Assembly: GCF_001310975.1 (NCBI RefSeq) | Contig: NZ_BAZY01000018.1 | Coordinates: forward strand, 1 to 45,334 | Direction of reading: 5' to 3' | Length of the DNA: 45,334 nucleotides | Origin: Thermoanaerobacter thermocopriae JCM 7501 | GTDB lineage: Bacteria; Bacillota; Thermoanaerobacteria; Thermoanaerobacterales; Thermoanaerobacteraceae | Shown: piece after piece, positions 27,658 through 38,615 of the stretch | Numbering within the stretch: position 1 is the stretch's first letter | How the letters are laid out: the number at the start of each line of letters is the position of its first letter | Program-made: the position numbers and the translations under genes | Notes under the pieces: model-generated | The model's input: only the letters and a program-made list of their open reading frames with translations | What the model was told of the DNA's origin: nothing | The model's database searches: none

Positions 27658-28913
27658 ATGTTAAGCAAATCTCGACTTTTGTTTCAATAATTATAATCTT
27701 TTCACTGTTGTTTTACACAACAGCATATGCTAAACTCCAGCCAAAATACTCTTTTGATGACATTAAGCAATTTACATGGGCTCTAAAAGCAATTGAAAAA
27801 ATGTATGCAAAAGGTTTTATAAAAGGAGTTGGAAACAAAAAATTCAACCCTTCAAAGCCTGTCACTCACTTAGAAGCATTAGTAATGATTTTACGGACAA
27901 TAGGTTATGAAGAACAAGCTAATAAAATAAGTGAACTACCTAAAGAGTATAAAGGCCCAAAACTTAGTTGGGGACAAGGCTTTATTACGCTGGCATACCA
28001 AAAGGGCATATTAACTTATGACGAGTTAAAAAGGTTTAATCCAAATGATAAGGCAAAAAGATACGAAATAGCAAAATATTTAGTTCGCGCTTTAGGCTTG
28101 GAAGACCAAGCTCAGCAAAATATGAATGCAGTTTTGAACTACAAAGATTGGGATAAAATTCCTAAAGACTCCATAGGTTATATGTACGTAGCAGTAGAAA
28201 ATGGTCTCATCAAAGGAGATGGAGAAAAACTCAAGCCAAACGAATCCATCAAAAGAATAGAAATGGCTGTCTTACTTGAAAGACTTGACAAAAGTGTACA
28301 AAATGACCTCAATGGCCGTGACGTAGTTGGTTCTATTTATGCGATAGATAGCAATACCATAACTGTAAAGGTTGATGATGGCTAAAAACCTTTAATGTAT
28401 TAAAAAATGCGCCAGTTTACAACGGAAATGAGTATGTAGGAATAGATTATCTAAAGCCCGGCTATCAAATAAGATTAATATTAGATTCCAAAAATAATAT
28501 AATATTTGTGGAAGTGTTAAACAATAAAATTGAGGAAGTGATTCCTATAGAACTTAAAAAAAGTCACAAACCCTCCTGAAAAAGTATTATCAGCTGTAGA
28601 ATCTATTAAAGATAAGCCTGTTGTTAAATTAGTAAAAGAAAATGGGATATTTTATATAATTGCAACGCGTGGTATGATGCGAACAGGCGGATATATTGTA
28701 AATATACAAAAGGCTCAAATAACAAAGGCATCAGAGGAGGCCATATTGGAAGTTGAAGTAAAATATATAGACCCTTCTCCTGATACAATTGTAATACAAG
28801 CTATAACTTATCCTTATGACATAAAAAGTTTTACGTATGATGGTAAAATTACACAAATAAGTGTTAAAACAGATAAAAATATAAATGTTTTTGTTGATAT
28901 GAACTTAGAGTGA
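27658..28913 (+). CDS. S-layer-homology protein with PrcB-like C-terminal domain, three indels here
   Basis: A signal peptide (KQISTFVSIIIIFSLLFYTT, ending AYA) is read after correcting a missing base right after the ATG (27661). Three SLH domains follow (about residues 30-80, 90-140 and 150-195, e.g. GFIKGVGNKKFNPSKPVTHLEA), which tether proteins to secondary cell-wall polymer. After a missing base near 28382 and an extra base in the A-run 28556-28562, the C-terminal part ends with RGMMRTGGYIVNIQKAQI, the hallmark of the PrcB C-terminal domain (protease-complex type). The corrected length is 418 residues. GGGAGGTG precedes the ATG. Coupled to rsgI, it is likely part of the SigI surface-response unit. 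Confidence 0.8.
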
Positions 28914-28924
28914 ATGCTAAATAA

Positions 28925-28953
28925 AATCCCTCATTTGAGGGATTCTTATTTTT
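28925..28953 (+). terminator. intrinsic terminator of the sigI-rsgI-SLH operon
   Basis: The 9-bp stem AATCCCTCA/TGAGGGATT with a tiny loop is followed by CTTATTTTTG on the plus strand, directly after the SLH gene stop. Confidence 0.85.
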
Positions 28954-29059
28954 GAAAACAATTACTAAATTAAGCATGAAATTTTTGTGAAAAAAGCCAA
29001 TTGATAAAAGTCCACAAATCATATACGATAAAGTTAAATCCAGAAAGGGGGAATTATCC

Positions 29060-29295
29060 GTGAAAGAAATAAAAATTAAGTTGACTTCCATCGAAAGTGT
29101 CAAAAATTTTGTAGAAAAAACTTCAAAATATCCTTTCGACATAGACGTGACTTCTGGCCGCTATGTAATAGATGCAAAATCAATAATGGGCCTTTTTAGC
29201 TTAATTTAGAAAATGTCCTTACAGTAATACCTCACACAACTGACGAAGAAAGTTTGAAAAAATTAGAAGAAGATTTAAAAGAATTCATAGTATAA
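29060..29295 (+). CDS. HPr-like protein lacking the phosphocarrier histidine, frameshifted here
   Basis: This small HPr-fold protein (78 residues after restoring one base near 29203) has the HPr Ser-46-region signature DAKSIMGLFSL. The loop where HPr has its phosphorylated His (GIHARPA in true HPr) is replaced by LTSIESVKNF, with no histidine. It therefore cannot act as a PEP-dependent phosphocarrier. Such degenerate HPr proteins are widespread in clostridia and have no established role; the intact Ser region hints at regulatory binding. It starts at a GTG after GGGGGAATT and has a terminator just past its stop. Confidence 0.8.
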
Positions 29296-29308
29296 GTAGT
29301 ATAAAAAT

Positions 29309-29331
29309 AAAAGCGTAGAGACTACGCTTTT
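29309..29331. terminator. bidirectional terminator after the HPr-like gene
   Basis: The 10-bp stem AAAAGCGTAG/CTACGCTTTT with a 3-base loop lies between converging genes, with T-rich flanks on both strands. Confidence 0.9.
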
Positions 29332-29334
29332 ATT

Positions 29335-30391
29335 TTAGATAAGAGGCGGTGGAGTTGGTTCTATAGGCACTGCAATCTGTCCTGTCTTCGCATCAATATG
29401 CAAAATCCAATATCCCTCATCCCTCGCGCCTCTTAAATTTTCTTTAACTGGCTTCCAAACCACAAATCCCGTCATACCACCAAAAGGCTGGTCTGCAAGA
29501 GTAAAAAATCCTGGCATTCCATATACAATATATTTTAATTCACCCTTTTCATCATTTACAAATCCCACAAGATAATGGTCAAAACCTCCCTCCCTATAAC
29601 CCGTCTTAACTTTCCACCATCTATAGCCTTCAAAATTTTTCAAAAGGCTCTACTTCCTCCAAAAAACTCACTATATTGTTAACATATTCTCTTAAATATT
29701 TTATATATCCTTCCTCTACTTCCTCCTCAAAATTAAAAGAAGTTTCAGGTTGTTGTGTATCAGAAGAATCTGTCAATGCTTCAGAAGTTTCTTCAAATGC
29801 AGGAGTCTCAGATTGAACCTCTTCCAAAACATTTTGTGAAGTTTCACCTTTTTCAGTTTCATTCTCCGTACTTTCACACCCCTGGGGTGTCGCAGTTTCA
29901 GTTTCCTCCTGCTTAATTTCTCTATCATTCTTATCACTCTTCTCTGCTGGTGTTTCTTCTTCTTTTACCTTTGATAAATATTTTTTATAAACAACCTTCC
30001 AGTTTGTGGTTTTTTTGTTTATAACAGATGCCAAAGGTACTAAAGTTTTTATGCCATCATGGGCTTCTATAAATGCTACAGAAAATTCCTCCCAACTAAT
30101 TCCCGAATCTTTTACGTCATCTCCATTGAAAGTCCATTCTCCTCCACCACGCCCTTTATCATCTACTTTTATTGCTCCAAAATCTACAACAGTAACTTCT
30201 CCATTACTTTTCAATAATTTTACATTATAGGAATAAGCAGGATTGAGATTTTGCAAAGCCGCTGTTATTCTTCCTCTGTTCCCTCTAAATTCCACTTTTA
30301 AATAACCTGAAACTTCCTTTCCCTCAATAGAACATCCTCTATCTTCTTGATTGAAGACAACATAAAACCTTTTATATATGTTTATTGGCAT
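29335..30391 (-). CDS. conserved clostridial protein of unknown function, frameshifted here
   Basis: The N-terminal domain (MPINIYKRFYVVFNQEDRGC to about residue 135) looks like an all-beta domain that starts with a typical clostridial pattern. A long acidic, Glu/Thr/Ser-rich linker (about 140-225) follows. The C-terminal domain has aromatic-rich motifs (YRWWKVK, YGMPGFFTLADQPFGG, GYWILHIDAKTG). The two parts meet near 29640 in an A/T run where one base too many (or two too few) shifts the frame; corrected length is 351 residues. I recall similar proteins in spore-forming clostridia but know no function. A purine-rich ribosome site AGGGGGAAG precedes the ATG. Confidence 0.72.
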
Positions 30392-30460
30392 TTATTCTTC
30401 CCCCTCATTTATCTTAAATATAACTTTGCAATATATATTATGAAAAGAGGGGGATTATTA

Positions 30461-31282
30461 TTACTGCTTTGTCAAATCATAAATAACATTCGCCAAAACA
30501 GCAAACTCCTCTATGCTAAGAGTTTCTCCTCTCCTTTGAGGGGATAAATTTGAAAGAGTAAAAGCTTTATCTATAATTTCTTTTGGAAACCCTAAAGTTT
30601 TTAAAGCATTGGACAAGACTTTTCTCCGTTGCCCAAAAGCAGCTTTTACCACGTTGGAAAATAACTCTTCGTCCTTTACCTCAACCAAAGGGTCGTCCAG
30701 TATCTCTAATTTAACTAAAGAAGAATCTACTTTAGGTGGAGGAACAAAAACAGCAGGGGGTAAGTTAAAAAGCATTTTAGGTTTTGCTTTAAAATTTGCA
30801 AAAACTGTGAGTATCCCATAGTCCTTAGTACCTGGCAGAGCGCAAATCCTTTCAGCAACTTCTTTTTGTACTAACACAGTTATTTCTTTTACAAATTTAC
30901 AATCTAAAAGCATCATTATTATAGGAGAAGTTATGTAATAAGGAAGATTAGCAACTACTTTAAAAGGTTTCCCTTCAAAATATTCATTAGCTATTTTATT
31001 TAAATCTGCTTTCATTATATCCTCATTTATTATAATTACATTATCGTAAACGTTAAGTTTTTCTTTTGCTACGGCATAAAGTTCTCTGTCAATTTCAAAA
31101 GAAATTACTTTTTTAACCCTTTTAGCCAACTCTTCTGTCAAAGTCCCTAATCCTGTTCCAATTTCTAGTACAAAATCTTCAGGAATAACTCCCGAAGCAG
31201 TCACAATTTTTGTTAAAATATTTTTGTCAAACATGAAATTTTGTCCCCATTTTTTCTTTACATTAACCCCTTTTATTTTCAT
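30461..31282 (-). CDS. rsmA: 16S rRNA dimethyladenosine transferase (RsmA/KsgA)
   Basis: The enzyme dimethylates two adjacent adenosines near the 3' end of 16S rRNA (A1518/A1519 in E. coli numbering) during small-subunit assembly. The 273 residues are normal. KKKWGQNFMFD, SAM-binding LEIGTGLGTLTEELA, and the catalytic NLPYYITSP are present. GAGGTGGGG lies just before the ATG. In Bacillus the gene follows yabE and rnmV. Here it follows yabE directly and rnmV is absent. Confidence 0.96.
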   Translation of the reverse strand: MKIKGVNVKKKWGQNFMFDKNILTKIVTASGVIPEDFVLEIGTGLGTLTEELAKRVKKVISFEIDRELYAVAKEKLNVYDNVIIINEDIMKADLNKIANEYFEGKPFKVVANLPYYITSPIIMMLLDCKFVKEITVLVQKEVAERICALPGTKDYGILTVFANFKAKPKMLFNLPPAVFVPPPKVDSSLVKLEILDDPLVEVKDEELFSNVVKAAFGQRRKVLSNALKTLGFPKEIIDKAFTLSNLSPQRRGETLSIEEFAVLANVIYDLTKQ

Positions 31283-31294
31283 AGCCCCACCTCA

Positions 31295-31320
31295 AAAAAT
31301 AAGACAGGTAAACCCTGTCT
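31295..31320 (-). terminator. terminator between yabE and rsmA
   Basis: The stem AGACAGG/CCTGTCT with a 5-base loop is followed by TATTTTTTG on the minus strand, overlapping the yabE stop codon. Confidence 0.8.
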
Positions 31321-32350
31321 ACTTTAAAATATAAACTTTAACATATCGTCTTCCCCATCTCATTACTTCTTCACGGGTTGGAAAATAGACGTCAATTTTA
31401 TTACCTTTTATAGCTCCACCTGTATCTGCAGCAATTCCAAAACCATACCCTTCTACGTACAACTTCGTTCCCAAAGGTATAACTCTGGGGTCTACAGCTA
31501 TTACTCCCCTTGTAGCTTTTATACCAGTAGCTGTTATTCCATAATTTGGATCACCAGGTTTTTTACCAGTGCTATCTTCACTGCTGTCATAAGCTGTAGC
31601 TACCATAGTTCTAACTTCTCTATACCTAAAAGTCTCCCCTCTTGAAGTGGTAAAAATTCCTAATGTTCCTATATGCACAATTTGATTAACTGGATTTTTT
31701 ATTATCTTCTCTTTTATTATATTTTTTGCTACCTCTTTGCCATTCTTATAAATAACTTTCATCACAATCTGCTTTTTCCCAACTTCTCCTTGTTGAACTA
31801 CTCTTACTTGCCCTCTTTCCATATTGTCATTTTTCACTGTCTCTGTTTGATATGGTATATCTACTTCTTGAGTAACAATTTTCTCTGTAACTTTTGTAAC
31901 GTCGATGTACATGTACCTAAAAACAGGCGTATCTAAACTCATATTTACCTTGTCTTGGGGGCCTAAAGTTATACTATTTTGTTGAAGTACTTCTTTTACA
32001 TTAGATGCAGCAGTGTAAATATTTTTTGCTTTTCCACCCACACAGATAGTAATAGGAACTGCTTTTTTGACAGTCACCTTCATACCGTTTTTTAAAGCAG
32101 TGTCTAAAGAAGGTGTTACTACATCTTCTTTTTTTAGTTTGATTCCTTTCTCTTCTAACAAATCTTTAACTGTTGATTTAAATGTTGTAACAACTATTTT
32201 TTTATCTTCATCCTGAAGGGTTATTTCCTTTTTTAAGCTTGCGTATGTTATAGCTCCGACAACTAATAGGAGTACGACAGTCAACGTTAGAAGAGCAACT
32301 GGTTTTTTAAATATTTCACCAAGTCGCTTTCTAAAATCGTCTGTATCCAT
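31319..32350 (-). CDS. yabE: YabE-like cell-wall protein (DUF348, G5 and 3D domains)
   Basis: This 343-residue exported protein has one N-terminal membrane helix (about residues 19-37), DUF348 repeats (about 40-150), a G5 domain (about 155-232, TQEVDIPYQTETVKND) and a C-terminal 3D domain. The 3D domain has the three conserved acidic residues (ATAYDSSEDSTG, VIAVDPRVIPLG, GFGIAADTGGAIKGNKIDVYF). Such 3D/Rpf2-type proteins are muralytic, linked to cell-wall remodelling, germination or resuscitation. The position between tatD and rsmA matches B. subtilis yabE. ACAGGAGG stands before the ATG, and a strong promoter lies upstream. Confidence 0.92.
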   Translation of the reverse strand: MDTDDFRKRLGEIFKKPVALLTLTVVLLLVVGAITYASLKKEITLQDEDKKIVVTTFKSTVKDLLEEKGIKLKKEDVVTPSLDTALKNGMKVTVKKAVPITICVGGKAKNIYTAASNVKEVLQQNSITLGPQDKVNMSLDTPVFRYMYIDVTKVTEKIVTQEVDIPYQTETVKNDNMERGQVRVVQQGEVGKKQIVMKVIYKNGKEVAKNIIKEKIIKNPVNQIVHIGTLGIFTTSRGETFRYREVRTMVATAYDSSEDSTGKKPGDPNYGITATGIKATRGVIAVDPRVIPLGTKLYVEGYGFGIAADTGGAIKGNKIDVYFPTREEVMRWGRRYVKVYILK

Positions 32351-32395
32351 CCAACAACCTCCTGTTAAAAATTTAATTTAGGGGAGTCGTAAGTA

Positions 32396-32424
32396 ATTTT
32401 AATCTAATTAGATTGATTTGTCAA
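32396..32424 (-). promoter_or_regulatory. sigma-A promoter for yabE
   Basis: Perfect TTGACA (32419-32424), 17-base spacer, TAAAAT (32396-32401) on the minus strand, about 45 bases before the start codon. The B. subtilis yabE locus carries an antisense RNA; I saw no clear opposing promoter here. Confidence 0.8.
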
Positions 32425-32537
32425 ACTTTTATACACAATTTTTCTTTTATGGTGAAATTAAACTTAATGATATTATACGCATCTTTTTGGATTTTAATAC
32501 CTCCCCTAAAAACCAAGAGGTTGTTTTTTTAAAATTT

Positions 32538-33305
32538 TTATTTGATAGGGATATTAAAAAGTTTTATGGCATTTTCCGCAGTAATCCTAGAAGCCTCCTC
32601 ATAAGGTATTCCTCTTAATTCTGCTATTTTTCCTGCTACAAATTTCACATACACCGGTGTATTCCTTTTTCCTCTATAAGGCTCAGGAGTAAGATAAGGG
32701 CTATCTGTCTCAATTAAAAGTTTTTCGATGGGGACAGCTTTTGCTACTTCTTTTGGCTTTTTTGCATTTTTAAATGTCACAGGTCCCCCTAAAGAAATGT
32801 AGAAGTTCATTTCAATTACTTGAAAAGCCATTTCAACACTCCCTGAATAACTGTGAAAAACTCCTCTTAAATCTTTCGTCCACTCCTTTTTTAGTATATC
32901 TAATATATCTTCATGAGCATCCCTATCGTGTATTATTATTGGAAGATTAAGCTTTTTTGCAAGCCTTATTTGCTTTGTGAACACCTCTTTTTGAAACTCT
33001 TTAGAGGGTTCATCGTAATAATAATCTAAACCTATTTCTCCTATTGCTACAACTTTTTGCTGTAAAGCTAGCTTCTCTATTTCTTCCACTTTGTCAAATT
33101 CCTTTTGTGCATCATGAGGATGAATTCCAACAGAAGCGTATATAAAATCATAGTTGTGAGCTAGCTCAATGGACTGTTTTGAAGTTAAGAGATTAGACCC
33201 CACATTTATTAAAAATGTGAGGTCTTTTTTACATTCTTCAATAATTTCTTCCCTATCTTTGTCGTATTTCTCATCTTCAAGATGAGCGTGAGAATCCACC
33301 AACAA
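32538..33305 (-). CDS. tatD: TatD-family metal-dependent hydrolase (YabD-like DNase)
   Basis: This amidohydrolase-fold nuclease has 255 residues. The metal ligands appear in VDSHAHLED, GEIGLDYYYDEP, IIHDRDAH, VFHSYSGS and LIETDSPYLTPEP. TatD proteins are 3'-5' DNases thought to act in DNA repair or turnover. The start is the TTG at 33305 following AAGGAG at 8 bases, rather than the GTG at 33314 that abuts it. It lies 4-12 bases after metG, as in Bacillus (metS-yabD). Confidence 0.94.
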   Translation of the reverse strand: MLVDSHAHLEDEKYDKDREEIIEECKKDLTFLINVGSNLLTSKQSIELAHNYDFIYASVGIHPHDAQKEFDKVEEIEKLALQQKVVAIGEIGLDYYYDEPSKEFQKEVFTKQIRLAKKLNLPIIIHDRDAHEDILDILKKEWTKDLRGVFHSYSGSVEMAFQVIEMNFYISLGGPVTFKNAKKPKEVAKAVPIEKLLIETDSPYLTPEPYRGKRNTPVYVKFVAGKIAELRGIPYEEASRITAENAIKLFNIPIK

Positions 33306-33317
33306 TTTTATCACTCC

Positions 33318-35500
<2,183 letters not shown>

Positions 35501-35508
35501 TATTCTTT

Positions 35509-35537
35509 AATATACCCTTTATAAAAAGTATTGTCAA
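35509..35537 (-). promoter_or_regulatory. sigma-A promoter of the metG T-box leader
   Basis: Perfect TTGACA (35532-35537), 17-base spacer, TATATT (35509-35514) on the minus strand, directly before the T-box leader. Confidence 0.82.
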
Positions 35538-35549
35538 CTACTTTTTCTG

Positions 35550-36953
35550 TTATACCTTTTCTATTTTCATTCTCTCCTTTACAAATTCAATCGCATCGTT
35601 TTTATCTTGGATTTCTCCGTAAAATCTATTTTTCCTTATTTCATACAAGATTTGTCCTAATTTTTCCCCATCCTTTACATCAAAATTTATTATTATATCC
35701 AGCGGTGAAAGTAATGGTTTTTCTGTTTCTTTAAATTCTACATACCTTTTTAAAAGTCTGGTGATAAAATCTGTAAACTTTGGTATCTCTTCCTCTTTGC
35801 CTAAATTAAGCCTTGTAGCAGTAAAATCAGCCTGAGATAAAAGTAAGATAGCTATCGAATCATCTTTTAGTTCAGAAAAAAATCTAAAAAGAGATTTATT
35901 GGTTGGTCCGCCATTTACATAGTACATCAAAGGCTTCATATGATAAAGAACAAGTTTTTTAAGCAGAGAAGATTCTTTTTTGGGCATTCTCATTCTTGAA
36001 GATATTTTTTTTACAATTTCAGCACCTTTTATTTCGTGATTATAAAAATGAACTCTATTTTCAGTATCAATGTATAAAGCTTCTGGTTTACCTATGTCAT
36101 GAAAAAGAGCACCAAGCTTTATTATGTCTTTTACTTTGTTATCAGAAGAAAGTTTTCTATTTAAATATTCCGCCACTACATCATATACGCCTTTGGGAAA
36201 TCTCATAGAATTTATTATATTTTCGTATTCTTCTACGGTCTTTAGTGAATGTATCCAAGCATTTGTAAGGTGATAATAGCACTTCCCTACTTCTTTCATT
36301 TTAGCAACTTCTTCAAATATATTTTCCATAAGTTTTAAATCTTCCATCATTCTTAAATATTTGTGAGAATTCTTCTCTTTTAAAATTATAAAAATTTCAT
36401 TCATTATTCTCTCTGGCGCTACTTGTTTTATAAGCTCTGCTTCTTCTCTTATTTTAGCCTTTGTAGCCTCATCAATATCAAATTTATAAGTCGCAGCAAA
36501 TCTCACAGCTCTTAAAGCCCTTAAAGGGTCTTCTTTAAAAGTCATCACACCAACATGCTTTATTTTCCTGTTTTTTATGTCCGTCACGCCACCAAAAGGG
36601 TCAATAATATATTCAAATTCAAAATAATCTGTCAGTTTTATAGCCATAGCATTCATTGTAAAGTCTCTATGAGCCAAATCGATGTATATGTCTTCACCTT
36701 TTAAATTAGTAAAATCTAATATTTCATCTCCTACCACAACCCTATATGTGCCTTTTTCCGCCATAAAAGGCACAAAAGTACCCCCCAATTTTTCTGCCGC
36801 TAATTTGGCAATTTTCTCTGCATTTTCCTGAACTACAAAATCATAATCTTTAGCTTCTCTATTTAAAATCCTGTCCCTTATGTATCCCCCAACAATATAC
36901 AAATTATGTGCTTCTTTTCCCAATTTTCTTATTAATTTTGGTATTGTTGCCAC
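35550..36953 (-). CDS. CCA-adding/poly(A) polymerase-family tRNA nucleotidyltransferase with HD domain
   Basis: This is a 467-residue class II nucleotidyltransferase. The head domain has YIVGGYIRDRIL and DYDFVV (the two catalytic Asp residues), then RDFTMNAMAIKL and the neck motif EDPLRALRAVRFA. A C-terminal HD phosphohydrolase-like domain carries LFHDIGKPEAL. It most likely adds or repairs the CCA end of tRNAs. Some Firmicute paralogues add only C or only A, which sequence reading cannot settle. The start is a GTG preceded by AAAGGAATG. It stands between spmB and the metG leader and is not part of the Bacillus order. Confidence 0.88.
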   Translation of the reverse strand: MATIPKLIRKLGKEAHNLYIVGGYIRDRILNREAKDYDFVVQENAEKIAKLAAEKLGGTFVPFMAEKGTYRVVVGDEILDFTNLKGEDIYIDLAHRDFTMNAMAIKLTDYFEFEYIIDPFGGVTDIKNRKIKHVGVMTFKEDPLRALRAVRFAATYKFDIDEATKAKIREEAELIKQVAPERIMNEIFIILKEKNSHKYLRMMEDLKLMENIFEEVAKMKEVGKCYYHLTNAWIHSLKTVEEYENIINSMRFPKGVYDVVAEYLNRKLSSDNKVKDIIKLGALFHDIGKPEALYIDTENRVHFYNHEIKGAEIVKKISSRMRMPKKESSLLKKLVLYHMKPLMYYVNGGPTNKSLFRFFSELKDDSIAILLLSQADFTATRLNLGKEEEIPKFTDFITRLLKRYVEFKETEKPLLSPLDIIINFDVKDGEKLGQILYEIRKNRFYGEIQDKNDAIEFVKERMKIEKV

Positions 36954-37033
36954 AAAAAATCATTCCTTTCATGTTAAAAGCCAAAACAACATTACATTAT
37001 ATAGTATAACAAAAGTGAAAAAGTGTACAAGTA

Positions 37034-37564
37034 TTAAAAAAATAATCTGCTATAAAATACACAAGAAAGTATTGCGATAATATCTGCAAAAATTCCAGAA
37101 ATAACAGAATGTCTCATCTTTTTTATTCCCACTGCCCCATAGTAAACGGCAAGAACATAAAAAGTAGTCTCGGTAGATCCGTACATAGCAGAAGCCATTT
37201 TTCCAATTAGAGAATCGACACCATGAGTTTTCATAATCTCAGCTGCAATCCCCAAAGCACCACTTCCCGAAAGAGGCCTTATTAAAGCAAGAGGCACAAG
37301 CTCCTGTGGCATGCCTATCTTATTTGTAAAAGGCATTAAAAATTCCCCCAATAAGTCAAGGGCGCCTGACGCTCTTAATACACCTATTGCCACAAGCATT
37401 GCTACAAGAGCTGGAAATATTTTTATAACTACAGAAATTCCTTCTTTTGCCCCATCGACAAACACTTCATACACTTTGACATTTTTTATGATTCCATAAA
37501 AAGGAATAACAAAAACAAGTATGGGAATAATCCATTCAGATATAATTTTTATCATTATTTTCAC
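37034..37564 (-). CDS. spmB: spore maturation protein B
   Basis: This 176-residue membrane protein of the nucleoside-recognition (Gate) family is required, with SpmA, for dehydration of the spore core in Bacillus. Segments such as GAKEGISVVIKIFPALVAMLVAIGVLRASGA (residues 37-67) and RPLSGSGALGIAAEIM, TETTFYVLAVYYG are characteristic. The ATG overlaps the spmA stop by 4 bases, so the two are translationally coupled. Confidence 0.93.
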   Translation of the reverse strand: MKIMIKIISEWIIPILVFVIPFYGIIKNVKVYEVFVDGAKEGISVVIKIFPALVAMLVAIGVLRASGALDLLGEFLMPFTNKIGMPQELVPLALIRPLSGSGALGIAAEIMKTHGVDSLIGKMASAMYGSTETTFYVLAVYYGAVGIKKMRHSVISGIFADIIAILSCVFYSRLFF

Positions 37565-38144
37565 TCCTTAAATATAGGCATTTTTTCAAGATGTTTATTT
37601 AAAATAAGGCCTGCCATAAGTGCAGTACTAGTTGAAAGTACGCTGACAATCACAAAATCCGCAGGATTTTGTGCTCCTAAGGAAGCCCTTATTCCAATCA
37701 TTACTGCAGGTATAAGCTGTACTGAAGATGTGTTTATCACTAAAAAACGGCACATTGCATTTGAAGCACTGTCTTTTTTATTAAGCTCTTGAAGGTATTC
37801 CATAGCTTTTATTCCAAAAGGAGTCGCTGCATTACCTAATCCTAACATATTTGCCGATATATTCATTATTATTGCCAAAATAGCAGGATGGTTTTCTGGA
37901 ACATCTGAAAAAAGCTTTATGATTATAGGTTTTAGCAATTTTGCAATAATATCTGTAAGACCTGACTTATCTGCAATTTTCATTATCCCAAGCCACAAAG
38001 CCATTACACCGACTAGTCCTATCGAAATAGTAACTGCACTCTGGCTGAATCAACTATAGCTTTGGATACTTCTGCCATTCTGCCATTTATTATTCCTATT
38101 AAAATTCCTATTGCTATCATAAAAAACCATATGTAATTTATCAT
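37561..38144 (-). CDS. spmA: spore maturation protein A, frameshifted here
   Basis: Partner of SpmB, with the same membrane family. From the ATG at 38144 (GGAGGG upstream) it reads MINYIWFFMIAIGILIGIING and EVSKAIVDSA. One missing base near 38045 must be restored to continue as QSAVTISIGLVGVMALWLG. The intact remainder has NMLGLGNAATPFGIKAMEYL and NTSSVQLIPAVMIGIRASLG, both SpmA hallmarks. Corrected length is 194 residues. Together with the other sporulation genes this supports an endospore-forming host. Confidence 0.92.
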
Positions 38145-38244
38145 ATTATATCCCTCCAATATTACCAAAAAAACCTCATTTTTAAACTTTTCTCTTATGT
38201 AATAAAATTTATGTTATTAACCTTAAAAAATTCCAAAAAAGGTG

Positions 38245-38273
38245 TTGACTTATTTTTCAAAACTTGGTATTAT
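38245..38273 (+). promoter_or_regulatory. sigma-A promoter for abrB
   Basis: TTGACT (38245-38250), 17-base spacer, TATTAT (38268-38273) on the plus strand, about 40-50 bases before the abrB start. AbrB-type genes are usually autoregulated and repressed by Spo0A. A Spo0A box (TTTGTCGAA-like) is hinted at by TTGTCGAAT at 38290-38298. Confidence 0.75.
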
Positions 38274-38322
38274 TATAAGTGAAGTTAAGTTGTCGAATTT
38301 TGTAACTCAGGAGGGGAGAAAA

Positions 38323-38574
38323 ATGTTGAAATCCACAGGTATTGTAAGAAAAGTAGACGAATTGGGAAGGGTAGTAATACCAATTGAGCTCAGGAGGACA
38401 CTCAACATAGCAGAGAGAGACGCTCTTGAAATTTATGTTGATGGAGAACAAATAGTCCTCAAAAAGTACGAGCCTGCTTGCATTTTCTGTGGCAATGCTG
38501 AAAATGTAATAAACTACAAAGGCAAAAATATATGCAAAAATTGCCTTGCAGAGTTAAAGAAATCTGTAGACTAA
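38323..38574 (+). CDS. abrB: AbrB-type transition-state regulator
   Basis: This 83-residue DNA-binding protein has an N-terminal swapped-hairpin domain, KSTGIVRKVDELGRVVIP, followed by IELRRTLNIAERDALEIYVD, almost identical to B. subtilis AbrB. The C-terminal part differs from Bacillus and contains CIFCGN and CKNCLAEL, a four-cysteine zinc-ribbon-like ending common in clostridial AbrB. The ATG at 38323 is chosen since GAGGGGAG lies 6 bases upstream. Unlike in Bacillus it runs opposite to the surrounding genes. Confidence 0.93.
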   Translation: MLKSTGIVRKVDELGRVVIPIELRRTLNIAERDALEIYVDGEQIVLKKYEPACIFCGNAENVINYKGKNICKNCLAELKKSVD

Positions 38575-38583
38575 TAGCAGGAA

Positions 38584-38615
38584 AAATAATAGGAGGCTCC
38601 ATCCTCCTATTATTT
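38584..38615. terminator. bidirectional terminator between abrB and the CDF transporter gene
   Basis: The 13-bp stem AAATAATAGGAGG/CCTCCTATTATTT with a 6-base loop lies between converging genes, with T-tracts on both strands. Confidence 0.9.
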
